This document shows, piece after piece, positions 48,201 through 60,290 of a stretch of 64,000 nucleotides of DNA. The DNA is taken from positions 1,415,328-1,479,327 of the forward strand of contig NW_002060948.1 in assembly GCF_000150275.1 (NCBI RefSeq), written 5' to 3'. The translations under genes were made by a program, and so were the position numbers. Below the pieces are notes generated by a model. It saw only the letters and a program-made list of their open reading frames with translations. It searched no databases and was not told the DNA's origin. This DNA is from Trichoplax adhaerens (taxonomy: Eukaryota > Placozoa > Uniplacotomia > Trichoplacea > Trichoplacidae). Each line of letters begins with the position of its first letter. Position 1 is the first letter of the stretch.

Positions 48201-51200
48201 TCGTTTATAGCGCCTGAAAATTCATATTCATATTCATCTGAATCAAATTGACTAATATGTTGAGATGAAACTTCAGCTTCATCGTCAATAAAATTCTTTG
48301 CCATATCTTTCTTTTGATTTCGATTTGCCTATATTTATCGAAGCATAATAAGAATTTTAATTTTATGGGTAAGTATGTAGATAGCTGAAGATTCAGAGGA
48401 GACAACTTATTGTTCCATTTCAACTTTCTAACTTACAGAGCTTGTCGTCTGAGTTTTTGATTGGTTGCGATCTAAGACACCATTTGAGGATCCATCCTTA
48501 AATAGCGTTCTTTTTCTTTGATTACGAGTTACGAATGTTGCCTTATTATCTGCCGCACAGCGATTATTATTGCTAACTTTTACGTTAAATGGAGTTGAAT
48601 TTAATTTCTGTGACCCTTTAATTGTATTAGAATCAGGATGATCGTGCATTGTACCCTTGCCTTCATTAATCTGTAAAATCAAGTAAAAAAAAACAGTGAT
48701 TTAGTAATCTAAAAGCATTTCAATATGAATAATATATTAAAGAAATAATATTACCGGAGTTCGATCAGGTTTGCATAATTGAGGTGTGACAGCGCTCAGA
48801 ATTTCTATATCATCATCCTGAAAACTACCTAATATCGACTCGTATGGTGTTTTACTATTATCCATATGACCACTATTGCGAGCATGTGTAGAATTTAACT
48901 TCATTCTTGATTTAGTCATTTCATCACTTTTGGAAGGACTCTGTTGGCGTTGTACTATACTTGAAATAGATTCGACAATAGGACTAACTTGTCCCTTCTT
49001 ACTTCCCTTCGTTATTGGTTGGTATGAGTGATTAGATTGGACATTACGATCTTTAGCATTAATATCACTTTCAGTAGCACACAATAATAGGCTATCGTCG
49101 ATATCATCATCGAATAGATTGATACTAGATTCGTTATCACTCTTACTTGCGCCAACTTGCTTAATTTTCTGATGCAACGATGTTGTATCGCCTTGATTCC
49201 CTGATTCATGTAAAGCTGTTAACTTATCTTCAACTTCTTTTGTCCTAATGCTGTTAAAACAATCTATTTGGTCATCGCCAATTTTATTTAGCAGTTCGTA
49301 ATTTACTGGAGGTGGTGGACAAATAACGACATTATCGTCACTTATGCGTTCCTTGACATCAGGCCATTCTTGTTTTTTGGATATAAATTCAACTTCTGGC
49401 AATGATGACATCAATTCATCACTGACATCGTCATCAAAACCTGGTGGATTATTTTTGGTTTGCAGTTCCTTGAATGGATTGTCATCAATATTCATATAAT
49501 TATTACCACCGTTTACTGGGATCTTATTACAATCAGTTACAGCTGCCGATAAATTGTTATACCACTGACTTAAAATCTTCGAAGTATTTCTCATATCTTT
49601 AAAATTTCTTACTTCATCAGGAAGATCATTACTAGCCAAATCTGATAAAATCTCATTCTGTTCAACATTTCTTTCATGAGTATCGTTATTTACGTTATCA
49701 TCTGAATCACTATGTAAGACAGGTATTTGTGACTTCGACATTTCCATTGATCTCAAATGCGTTCCAGTACACGTTACTTCATTATCGTTATCACTATCAT
49801 CATCATCATCCAGAAAACGAGAATACTTATTTCTTCTCGTTCTTTTATTTCGTGATTGGTAATCTTTGCTATCGAGTGACGTTGTAGCAACAAATTCTTG
49901 AATGATGTGCTGTTTTCGTAGTTGCTCGTTACCACTATTTGCATTTAAAGCAATATCAGTTTTAATATCTGATTTATCTAGGAAAGCCGTCATCTCCATA
50001 TCGTAATTTTCAAGCATAGAATTATTATGGCCTAGTGCTTCACAAAAACTAGAAATTTCGATCAAATCTTTAGTTCTCTGTGTGTGCTCTATTTTATGAT
50101 GCGGTAATAACACTTTCTCATAAGATGAATAATGTGGTAGATCATCAAAGGCAATGGTATAAGCTTGTGAATTACTGCTCGTTAGTACTTTAAAATTATC
50201 GTTCCAATATGAAAATTCTTCATCATTAAGATACCAAGCATCTTTTTTATTCGTTCCTTTGCCAGTCGAACCTTGTGTCAAAGTACAAATGACAACGTAA
50301 AACAACTGCAAATCTATACTATGCGAAAGCTTATAAAAAAATATGAATTTATATTAATAAAAATAATTAACTGTTGCAAGTTATGTAGAACGTTATAAAA
50401 TTATAAAGTAAACAGAATATTAACTATGAAGCGTTCATGAAATTTTAACAAATACCGATAAAGGCATACGATCAATTGATAGGTAGTAAAAATCGTACCC
50501 TTCTTCAAATAGGCCAGTATATTGTCATTGCTATGGGTACTCTTTGTTATATCTTGTTCATCATCATCTAACTTTTTAACAGTTAATTCAGTCTTATAGG
50601 GTTGGGGTTTTAGATGAGCTGGAACCATTCTTGGATTATGTTGGTATAATTGAAATGAATTGACGCTGTCACGAATGGCTCGGTGAATACTTTTCTTTTT
50701 ATTTTCTGTTTTACTTTGAAGCTGCAATTGGAAAGAATAAGGGTTTAAGAATTTAATTAGAAGTGCAATTTACGGTTTCAGTAAAACCAATTTAAGTTAT
50801 CTAATAGATAGCTAGTTTGTCAATACTCCATTTTACTGAACTTGCCTGCTCCTCTTTACCTTCCGTTACTAGTAGGACGACTCTTCCTCGTCTCTTACGG
50901 CCAGTGCGACCCATTCGTTGCACTAATCGTATAGGTGATGTGTTGGAATCATAGCATATAATTAAATCAACATCACCTATATCTAATCCTTCTTCTCCTA
51001 CGCATGTTGAAACTAGAGTATTATAACCGCCACGACGAAAGTCTTGAATGACCTAGAACATGAATAGAAAGGACATTCTTCTTATCATTTTGGTTAGCTT
51101 AATAGCTAACTATATCCAGAATTGGCAGCTTTTTAAAGATCACCTTTAATTGTTCCTTTTGAGATAAGCCGCGTGAACTTTTACCTCCTGAAGTTGCTTG

Positions 51201-54200
51201 ACCCGTAAAGCTCATAACTTTCACGGTCGGTGAATAATGTTTGAGAAGATCAGTTATTTCTACTACAGAATCTCGATATTGAGCAAATATCATTATCCGT
51301 GTTTTTAACGATGATTGTCCAGACTGTTCATATATATATAAGCATAAAAATTTGATTAAAAGAGTTGATAGATATATAAGAAAATGGCAGTACAATATCA
51401 CTGGTAAGATTACCAATGGCTTTTGTTATCGCATTAACTTTTGATACTTACGTTACTGTCTGGAACTATAAAGTTTTCGAAGTGCCCAATGACAATGTCT
51501 CTTAATTTACTTAATTTTGGATGACTATTAAGCAAAAACTGGACGTTAGTAGTTTTTGATTTAGGAGTCAACTGACTATTGTAAGAGCGATTAAATTTAA
51601 AGTTTAGTTCGTCCATAATTTCGATAAATATGCGATTCTTAGCCAAGTTTCCTCTAACTTTAGATGTACTCTTGCTATTGTCAACAATGCCTTTAGCAAA
51701 TTGATAGAAGGATTTCATTCCTTGCTGTATTAATAATTCATAAGCATGATATAAACTGATGGCTAGAGCAAAATCTCCTTCAATGCTTCCACGTTGAGTT
51801 GAAAACTATAAGGCGATGGAAGAGTCCACGGAATATCCACGAAGAGAAGGAACATAGTTCACGACAAACAAATCATGCACAATCAGCACAATCGATTAGA
51901 AGTTGATCAATTTTACAGCTCTTAATCAAGTTGAAAAATTAGTAAATTGAATTAGTAAACTACTTTATAAAAATCAACGTACTCCGGATGTCCCTTTCCG
52001 AAATTGCTCTCGCGCTTTGAGAATTTGATATTTAGATAATCTTTCAACTTGATTACTGTATAGTACTTGCTGTCTATGCAAACGTTCAATTACATCACCA
52101 AGAATCTAAAAATAAACCAAATCCAATTTATCAAAAAAGCAGTTAGATATCACGAAGACCATTGTACCTTACTTTACAAGTCCAGTAACTTTGACCTGCT
52201 TTTACTCTTTATATAGCAAAATGTTCAAACACATTAGCTTCATAACACTGTACCGTAAGAAATTTGGCTTTAATCGCTTTTAATTCTTCACTTAATGGAA
52301 CAACAATTTTCTGAATACTTCTTTTATGTGTGTAAGGTCGAATATCGATTGACTCTTCCGATCTTATTTCCACATCGGATATCAGCAAGTTTGCAATAAC
52401 TTTTTGTACATTCTAAATTTCGTAAATAAAAATTAATGTTTTCTGCTAGCTTAGACTACCCTTGCGTTGGTTAATACTATATAGTAAATAATGTACGGTT
52501 AATTATTTCTTTCTATTTTAGTGAACGAGTGAGTAATGTAGTATACTCATAAGAAATGTCGTATCAGGACATATAATGATAAGGGTATATTTGGCTTATA
52601 GATGTTTACATCAGGCATTAATTGTTATTTATACAAAAATCTTTTCTCTTACATACTTGAATATCATCACCCGGTGTTGCACTTAAGGCTAGAACTCGAA
52701 AGTTTCGCGTATAATTGCAAAGGCCTCTAATAACCTGTTATTGTATATTGATAAATATATATTCATTCAATCTTTAGTAACATGATTTGTATTGACTGCT
52801 TTCCTTAACCAAATAATAATGAAAATATGCTAACAAAAATATATAAAATATGTTCGCATCTAGTACAAGAACGTTTAAGGTTATCCACTCAACATAATAC
52901 ATTAGTCATTGTCTTAATAACCTGACAATATGCATGATTTCCTAAAGCTCGATGGGCTTCGTCTACAACCAAGCAAACGATATCATTGGCACAACAGGTC
53001 TCTCGATTAAGATCATTTTGTAATACTTGAGGAGTTAGAAAAAACACACGCTTAGACTGCCAGACTTGACGTCGTTTATCGGGATTCATAGTTCCTAGAT
53101 TTATAAACCAAGTATTCTTTAATTAGAGTTAACGACAGTTGCAGCTACCTACAATAGTCCGAAAGTTCGGTAGTCCAAATAACAATGGATACTGACGAAT
53201 CATTTTTATAGAAATTTAAACTGGATTATATTTATAATAATAATCTATTTTCAAGGGTTTAGCTACTAACAATTCGTATCAACTGTAATTGTTTCTAAAA
53301 TAGACTGAGCTTACGTTGTATAATAACCTATTTAAACAATAAGGTTTTATTTACTATTAATATTAAAATACATACACTAAAAATAATAGAATTGTACGAC
53401 GCATTTACTAATAGAATAAATTATACACCATTTTATGTTAATGTATGTACTCCAGTTTCCAAATAATGCAAGGCATGGATTTGTATTTTGAAGTGATTGG
53501 TGTTACTAGAAGGAATTGTTACATGAGAACAGAAAGTACTGAATCTATCCTTCGATTTCGTTTTAATCTATATTTTTATTGGGAGCTTATAACCAGAAGG
53601 TTGTAATTGTTTAAGTAAATTACACCAGGGCTGGTGATGTTCTTGTAATAAGACACAATGCTATCCACAATAGGTGTACAATATTGTATATCCAACTGGT
53701 GGTGGGTTATCCTTATTGTCGTAAACAAATGTGTAGTTTATAGGTGAAATCAATACAGTATATAATATAAAGATGCATCAATGAAAGTGGTGTTAACACT
53801 AAATTGATGCTTATGAAGTATTCTACTATAATTTGATAAAATTATCGACACGTATACAGCATTGATCTAAAGTAATTTTTACTATCCTGTACACTGTATT
53901 TATACCGTAGCCATGTAATGGATAGAGGTTAGGATTGAGTTTGACGTGTTAAAAATAACAGGCAACTATGTGCATATACATTATAGGTTTACGTTCTACT
54001 TCGGTAACCTGTCAGCCTAATGGTAGTATCTCGTGGAATTCCCGTCACATTATAGCATGCTTCTTCTTGTTGAGCAACTAATGGTTTAGTAGGTGCCATA
54101 AAAACAACCTTGCCATTGGGATACCAACGAAAAAAGTTGTACATAACAACAGCAGCGATAAATGTTTTACCCAGTCCAGTAGGTAATGTCACTAAAGTAT

Positions 54201-54507
54201 TTTTAAATAGAGCTTTTTGTGTAATATTATACTGATAATCACGCAGAGGATAATTAGTAGGATAAATCCAGTTGTTCCCACTATCCACATCGAAACCAGG
54301 TAGGACTTCAATCTTTGGCTTGCTACTATGCATGATCGAATGCGATGAGCTCGTGGATGGAATATTATCTGGTTTATTTTGATCAACACCAACGGCAAGC
54401 AATAAGTCATCGTCATCATCTGGTATTTCTATTACATCTGTTACAGTAGAGTTACTTGTGGTCTTGCTCTTACTGTTAGACCAAGAAGTTAGTTTGCTTT
54501 GCTTCAT
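45243..54507 (-). CDS. FANCM: Fanconi anaemia group M helicase/translocase
   Basis: Nuclear superfamily 2 translocase that remodels stalled forks and anchors the Fanconi anaemia core complex. Twenty-two exons give about 1932 residues (human 2048): 54009-54507, 52922-53094, 52657-52734, 52254-52412, 51983-52105, 51452-51805, 51144-51323, 50846-51052, 50499-50721, 48755-50271, 48437-48670, 48155-48328, 47292-48077, 46961-47127, 46591-46810, 46423-46482, 46174-46285, 45970-46099, 45863-45882 (tentative), 45628-45791, 45464-45558, 45243-45366. Motifs: [13 protein letters not shown]; Walker A PTGLGKT (109-115); DEAH (211-214); [31 protein letters not shown] (from 567). A 505-codon exon holds the acidic linker region, starting with the MHF-binding-like segment. 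Residues about 1699-1860 are an ERCC4-type nuclease fold, followed by tandem HhH to the end, the FAAP24-binding pair. The N-terminal KQSKLTSW resembles a PIP-box. Intron 8 has a GC donor. Confidence 0.96.
45863..45882 (-). other. FANCM: Candidate 20-nt micro-exon of FANCM
   Basis: Exon 45970-46099 ends in phase 2, while the only acceptors for 45628-45791 need phase 0 or 1. A 20-nt segment bounded by GCAG and GTATCA repairs the phase and makes the whole CDS divisible by three. It adds the residues QFITKYLS across its junctions. The alternative is an earlier donor (GTAGAT, after SKN) spliced directly to a phase-0 acceptor at GTAG-GCTTTA. Confidence 0.45.
50844..50845 (-). other. FANCM: GC-type 5' splice site, FANCM intron 8
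   Basis: On the minus strand the helicase exon ends GAGCAG and the intron begins GCAAGTTC. Joining to the acceptor before [12 protein letters not shown] preserves frame and family alignment. No usable GT lies nearby. Confidence 0.9.
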
Positions 54508-56419
54508 GATGTCTTTTAAATTTTGATATCGCTATGACTGGCGCAAACGGAGAGCTAACGGAATGGAGAGGCTATACAATAGGTGTAAAGCGTTGTGTCT
54601 TCTGCCATGTCACAAAAATCCTAACTTTATAAAATAAAGGAGAATTTAGTTATGCGTACACACGACGTAAGTTTAGTTATATTTAGTTATACGTAAACGC
54701 GACTACTCCGCATACTACTATTATAATAATTTATTATTTACTAACGTGTCGAATGTAATAAAGTTGGGGCTATTTATCAGTCATTGCCCTACAGAGGTAG
54801 GTACTCTTAGGTATGGGCAGTGTTACAGCTAGCCTAAAGTTGCATACTACTGCTAATAATATGCTTGAGAAAAATATCGATGCAAAAAGTTGACACCGAA
54901 CTAATCAAATGTAATTGCTAGTTTGAGGCTATATCCAATTTAATACAGCAAACATTTTGAAATGCTACCAAGGTCTATTGACATTAGTTTGATTAAGAAT
55001 AGGAGAGAGATCCAATGACCTTTCAAATTGTAAGCTCTAAGTACTGCACAATATAGAAAGCTAAATGCAAGGCAAGGATGATGATCGGTTTACAAATATC
55101 CAACTATTGCATTCGAAATTACTGCGTCGCTTAAATATGAGACCCTTTCTTGTTATCAGACCATTGCGAGCTAGCAAGTGGTAAAAATTTCTACATCTAT
55201 TAACCATGTGATTCTGTTTTTAAAACATTAGTTTAATTTTAACAGAGTACATGGTAGGCTGTTGGTTAATAATAATAATAATTATTATTACTTCCAGCTA
55301 TTGTATTAGATACAGTACTACTAAGTGCCTTAAATAGGAAAGCCTGATCGCTATCTTACAAGCAAGCTACCAGCTGTTTTCGTATCTATCATCCATTGAT
55401 ATCAGATTATCTTTTATTAACTGATTCAAAGTTCTTTTCTTAATTCAGCAGGTCTTGATGAAGACAAACGATCAAAATCTGCCTCTGTCTTAATGGAGCT
55501 AAGGGATCCAAGTCGAATGTGGAGGCAATCCACATGCTTTACATGAGCATAAAACCGATCATTTCACACACTATCTTGTCTACAGTATTTAATACGATGA
55601 CATGATAGCTACTTTATCGTTGCTCACCTGTAGATTAGAATAGAAAATTGTATCCCGATCGGCAAATATCTTGAAGGTTCTTGATAAAGACTGGATATTT
55701 GCTAGGCTAGATCGTCAGCATAATCCTCGTACTGTACTGTACAGTAATAGTGTGACGTCAGGTCTAGTGTGACATACTGTACGTCTGGTCACTGTAGACA
55801 GTATTGTGTCTATTTACAGTACAGTACAGTACATTCCCTTAGCGTCTAAGGTACAGTATACAGTAGGATTCGATTCAATGAACAGTTTTATGCTCGTCGA
55901 ATATCAATACACAACATTAGAAATAGCGAGATGGTAATAGTAAGTCCTATATCACTCAAGGCTATAACAGCACTAAATCGATGTTGTTGACATCGGCGGC
56001 AACACGATCAAACACGATTGTCATTCCTTTCTACAGTCTGCTGTACTGTACACAGTACAGCATACGGTAGGACTAGGACTAGACCGGACTGGAATGTGCC
56101 CAAGTCTAATACAGTGCAGCCAGGGAAACATCTCAACTTTTTTGTCCCTGGTACAGCAGTGTCCTTTTTTAAGGTCATAGAAGCAGTTTGATATCGAATT
56201 CATCGATTTTGAAAGATTTCCAAATGTTGAAGATTTATTCGCCGATAGTTCCATTCTCCATAGTAGAAGAAAGAAACCACCTTGATCAAATGACACCTTT
56301 GTAATAATGTACTTATTGTACTACACTATACCCTACAGTATAATGTCTCTATCAATACCAAATTTAACTGCCGTACGCTAAGAGTTATGTTTATCAACCA
56401 TAATCAATCAAGGATTCCA

Positions 56420-56750
56420 TAACTACTACAAGCATGCGTAAACGAATCCTTATCAAAGCGCCAAGATCAGGATAGACCTCTATCACTACTACAAGCATGC
56501 GTAAACGAACCTAATCAAAGAGCCGAGATCAGAATAGATTTCTATAGCTACTATAAGCATGCGTAAACGAATCCTAATCGAAGCGCCAAGATTAGAAAGG
56601 ATTTCTATAACTACTACAAGCATGCGTAAACGAATCAAATCTAAGCGCCGAGTTAATTTAGAATAGATTTCTATAACTATAACAAGCATGCGTAAACGAA
56701 CCCTAATCGAAGCAATGGAGCTACAATAGATTTCTATCACTACTACACTG
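56420..56750. repeat. 62-bp tandem array, five copies plus partial
   Basis: Units contain CTACTACAAGCATGCGTAAA, CGAATCCTAATC.AAGCGCC and AGATTTCTATA with substitutions. The array lies inside the inverted arms of the foldback-like element. The 100-codon minus-strand frame through it is a by-product. Confidence 0.9.
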
Positions 56751-56751
56751 T

Positions 56752-57040
56752 CAAACAAGCAAAGGAATACGCAAGATGTCATACGGAGCACAGTAAATGG
56801 ATACGCATGCGTACAGTACTTTTACGCTTAGGTCCCTATCAAACAAGGAAGGAAATACGCAAGATGTCATACGGAGCACAGCAACAAGCTACGCATGCGT
56901 ATAGAACTTTTACGCTCAGGCCCTTGTCAAACAAGGAAGGGAATACGCAAGATGTCATACAGAGCACAGCAACAAGGTACGCATGCGTACAGTACTTTTA
57001 CGCTCAGGTCCCTGGTCAATACTGGTCAAACAAGGTAGTA
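56752..57040. repeat. 87-bp tandem array, three copies plus partial
   Basis: Units begin CAAACAAGGAAGG, continue ATACGCAAGATGTCATAC, GAGCACAG and ACGCATGCGTACAGTACTTT, and end TACGCTCAGGTCCCT. They share the GCATGCGTA core with the adjacent 62-bp array. The plus-strand frame at 56807-57064 is a by-product. Confidence 0.9.
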
Positions 57041-57074
57041 TATTATTACAAAGGTGTCATTTGATCAAGGTGAT

Positions 57075-57525
57075 TTAAGAATAAATCCGCAGTATGCTAG
57101 TCTAAAGCACTCATCACCAACTATGATTCTGTATGGGAAACTTCAACTATGGAGAATGGAACAATCGGCGAATAAATCTTCAACATTTGGAAATCTTTCA
57201 AGATCGATAAATTCGATATCAAACTGCTACTAGGACCTTAAACGGAAGCAAAATTCTCTACGATTGAGATCAACTCTATATATCAATCCAGTGACGACGG
57301 ATGAGCTACAGACAGACCAGAACAAGCAAGGTAATACAGGACAAAGAATCCGAGGTGATCTCTTGCAGTATGCTAGTCCAAATCACTACTGCTGTACTAT
57401 GGTTATGTATGGATTAGCTCACGGGGATTAAGTCACAGCTGGACAACTTCGAGCATGTTAAGAATGCACCGCCCTAATTAGTCGAACTACGTCATCGGCA
57501 GAAAATTCTACAAGATTGAGCAGAC
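57075..57525. repeat. Imperfect duplication at the right flank of the foldback-like element
   Basis: About 57075-57275 and 57345-57525 share, in order, GCAGTATGCTAGTC.AAA.CACT, a TATG.TTCTGTATGG-like block and AAAATTCT..A.GATTGAG. The similarity is interrupted by indels, suggesting that the right arm was partly duplicated. Confidence 0.55.
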
Positions 57526-60290
57526 TTTCAAATTGGAACATGGCGGTTTACTGAGTTTGGTATTGGCATAACGAAGTTATTGGTTCAGTAATAGTAGAGA
57601 CTAATATTAGAAATTCAATATCGCTGAAGATTCGCTACTTGAAGAGCTCAACGATGGCGATCAGCATGCTAGACGGTAAGACAAATCAGCCAAAAAATCA
57701 AATGCCAAATAGCAAATTGATTGCCGTATTGTAATATTATAATATATATTGGATCATCAACCATCCATTGGGTATCCTTCGTAGCCAAATATCAGGATAA
57801 TTAAACTATTCTGTACCTTGTAGAAAGATAATGTTGGTAGAAATTATTATTAGCTGTCAATCTTTTCAATAATCTCTTGATGATAAATCGTTTACGTACG
57901 CATATTAGTCGCACAATCTCAAATCCAAAAGATTCTCATCAACATCCCAACATTAAAATTGCTCATCATCGCATCCGTTGGATGATAAGCTTCTACATCG
58001 TTATAGGCTTAGGATAGGAAATACAAACATTCTTAGTAATGAATAAATCGATCGTAAAGGTACAGTACGAATACCATTTGCTCATCAAGTTCATGATATC
58101 GCATTTAGCAGTATATCAACATAATGATCTATGGTAGTAAGATCAAATGGCGTAAATGAAGGACGGACACGAATGATAACGTTAACTGTCTTTAATTAAA
58201 GGCTACATCGATCAACAATTAACAATCGGACGTAAAAATGGACGAATATTATCTACCCAGTTGATAACCTCAAATCCTATATTTCGCTAAACTCGTAAAC
58301 CTATGCATCCAAGATATTAAAAATCACATCACGTAGATGGATAAAAGCGAGCTACTCTACCGTCACTCTACGTATACTGATGTGAACATCCATCACAAGA
58401 TGTGTGAATCCCATTTGCACTGTTGAGAATATCCCGTCTACTGTAATGATGACAGGGACTACTCGAAAGAAGATAAGTCTCTGTCAGTAATGAGTAAATG
58501 AGCGTGAAAGATCCATGACATGAAATTCATATCTCATATATGGATGATATTGCGGCTAGAAGTTTGGGATGATGATCGATTCAGGCCTTTTTTAGTAATG
58601 TATATCCACAATCAATTTTAAAATGGGCAAATACTACCTGCATACTGTAGTTCATAATCTCAAATTTAGTGAATGCCAGTATAAAGATCCTAAGGTTAAA
58701 ACCTAATCATGTAGATGAATGTAGTTGTTAATGAGTCATTACCCTACTTTTAAGCGTGATAGATACAAGCCCTTTTAAACATCTGCCAACATCAATCGTA
58801 AAATGTTTTACAGAAGATTAACGAATATTTTCTCTACATATATTGAGATTTAAATTTTTACAATCAATTTGGTTACCGTCATACTGACTAGATCACGGGA
58901 ACGGTGCAATCAAATTAGTTTCATCCGGTTCCATAACTTAAATTAAGACTTCCCAGTGTAGACCTTTAACATGGTGCAGGAGTGCAAACTATGTACTGTA
59001 CCTTTTCGCATCCTTTTACCTTTTATAACATAGTGTGCATAATGATTTCATTATGGATCATCATCATGGGCTACTACTGTACAGTATAATTTACCTTAAT
59101 TAAATATCTAATCCTGATTCTCGTACAATACGTTTATGCCAGGATGCTTGATTAGGGCCTAAATCGTAACATAATCAATTAATTGGAATTTTCAATTATC
59201 ATTATATTCCATCGTTATCATTAGTAATCATTATAACTTATATCTTATTAGTGCAGTACAGACTACTGTACAGTACTGTAGCGTTGTGCATAGCACTTGT
59301 AATAAATAATACAATCTGTTAACATCTACTACTTATTACCACCAAGTTAACCACCACAGAGTCCTGAATGAAAGAAGTTTAATTTCCTTCAAAAACTGGC
59401 TAATGATCTACAGTATTTGATGACGATGATCTCACTATAACTCTGCTGTGCGATCCCAATCTGTTTAGTATAATTAATCAATACGCCGATAAGCTCAAGA
59501 ACAATTTTTCGCCATGATCTCCATAATATTAGGCTTAGGTATTTATAGTTAATTCGTTCTGTCATAATACGGACTAAGTAGAACATGACATTACTGCAAT
59601 GAAATGGGCAACAGTAATTTTATGAAACTTGTAGTTTGTAATGTGCTTTCGATATATTTTTACAAATCGTTAAAATATCCCATCGCTCGATTATGATCAC
59701 ACTATTGCTTATTGCTCTTGCTTTGTATGATTTATCATTCTACTACTAGTTCATTTTCTACAAGAAGTGAACTTTGATGTAGTAGTAAACCGGATTAAGT
59801 TAGGACCGCAAACTTAGATCAACTCCAATTTACTATAGTTCGGATTAATGCAGCTTGAACAACTACAGTCACACCTCCAAATGAGATCGATTGTTTTCTA
59901 GTGAAATCGTATACTACATCTTTAGCAAATCTGTATGGTCTGTTAGAGCCTGTAAATTACTGGTTAATAATAGATGGGCAGCATAGTGACAGTAAAAGGA
60001 ACTATTTTTACTGCTGCTGAATGCTAATCAGAAACGAAACTGTTGACCATTATACAATACAGCATGACATGGATGTGGAATATTTTTGTTGTATTAAGAT
60101 TGATACCTCTTAATTAATCTATAAGATTGGTCAAGGTTTATAGACGTTGAACAGCACGGTGTTAGTAAAGGATACCAAAAACCGAGTTATTAATACAAAA
60201 CACACCAAAAGAAGTACTAACTTTCCTTGAAGCTAAATCTGAAATTTGTAATGCTTTCTTGATTTTTTGTTACCATGGTCAACGCTGTAG

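Larger units (their letters stand above)
56161..57241. mobile_element. Foldback-like element with inverted arms and internal tandem arrays
   Basis: The left arm (about 56170-56306, with internal substitutions) is the reverse complement of right-arm segments at about 57049-57073 and 57144-57241. Shared blocks include CAAAGGTGTCATTTGATCAA, GGCGAATAAATCTTCAACAT, TTTGGAAATCTTTCA and TTCGATATCAAACTGCT. The right arm carries an extra segment of about 70 bp. Between the arms lie two tandem arrays (listed separately). TACTG/CAGTA pentamer runs flank the left side (55730-55860 and 56037-56065). No transposase frame is present, so if mobile it is non-autonomous. Confidence 0.75.
54508..60290. other. 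Repeat-rich interval between divergent FANCM and NEMP
   Basis: About 5.8 kb. It must contain the FANCM promoter and probably the undetected 5' exons of NEMP. Repeats at 55.7-57.5 kb are listed separately. From 57.6 to 60.2 kb I see no exon I can defend. Short TACTG/CAGTA motifs recur near 59070 and 59259-59281. Confidence 0.5.

Noticed and set aside
56489-57064. Frames of 100 (-) and 85 (+) codons at 56.5-57.1 kb
   Set aside because: Both are read-through of the tandem arrays of the foldback-like element.
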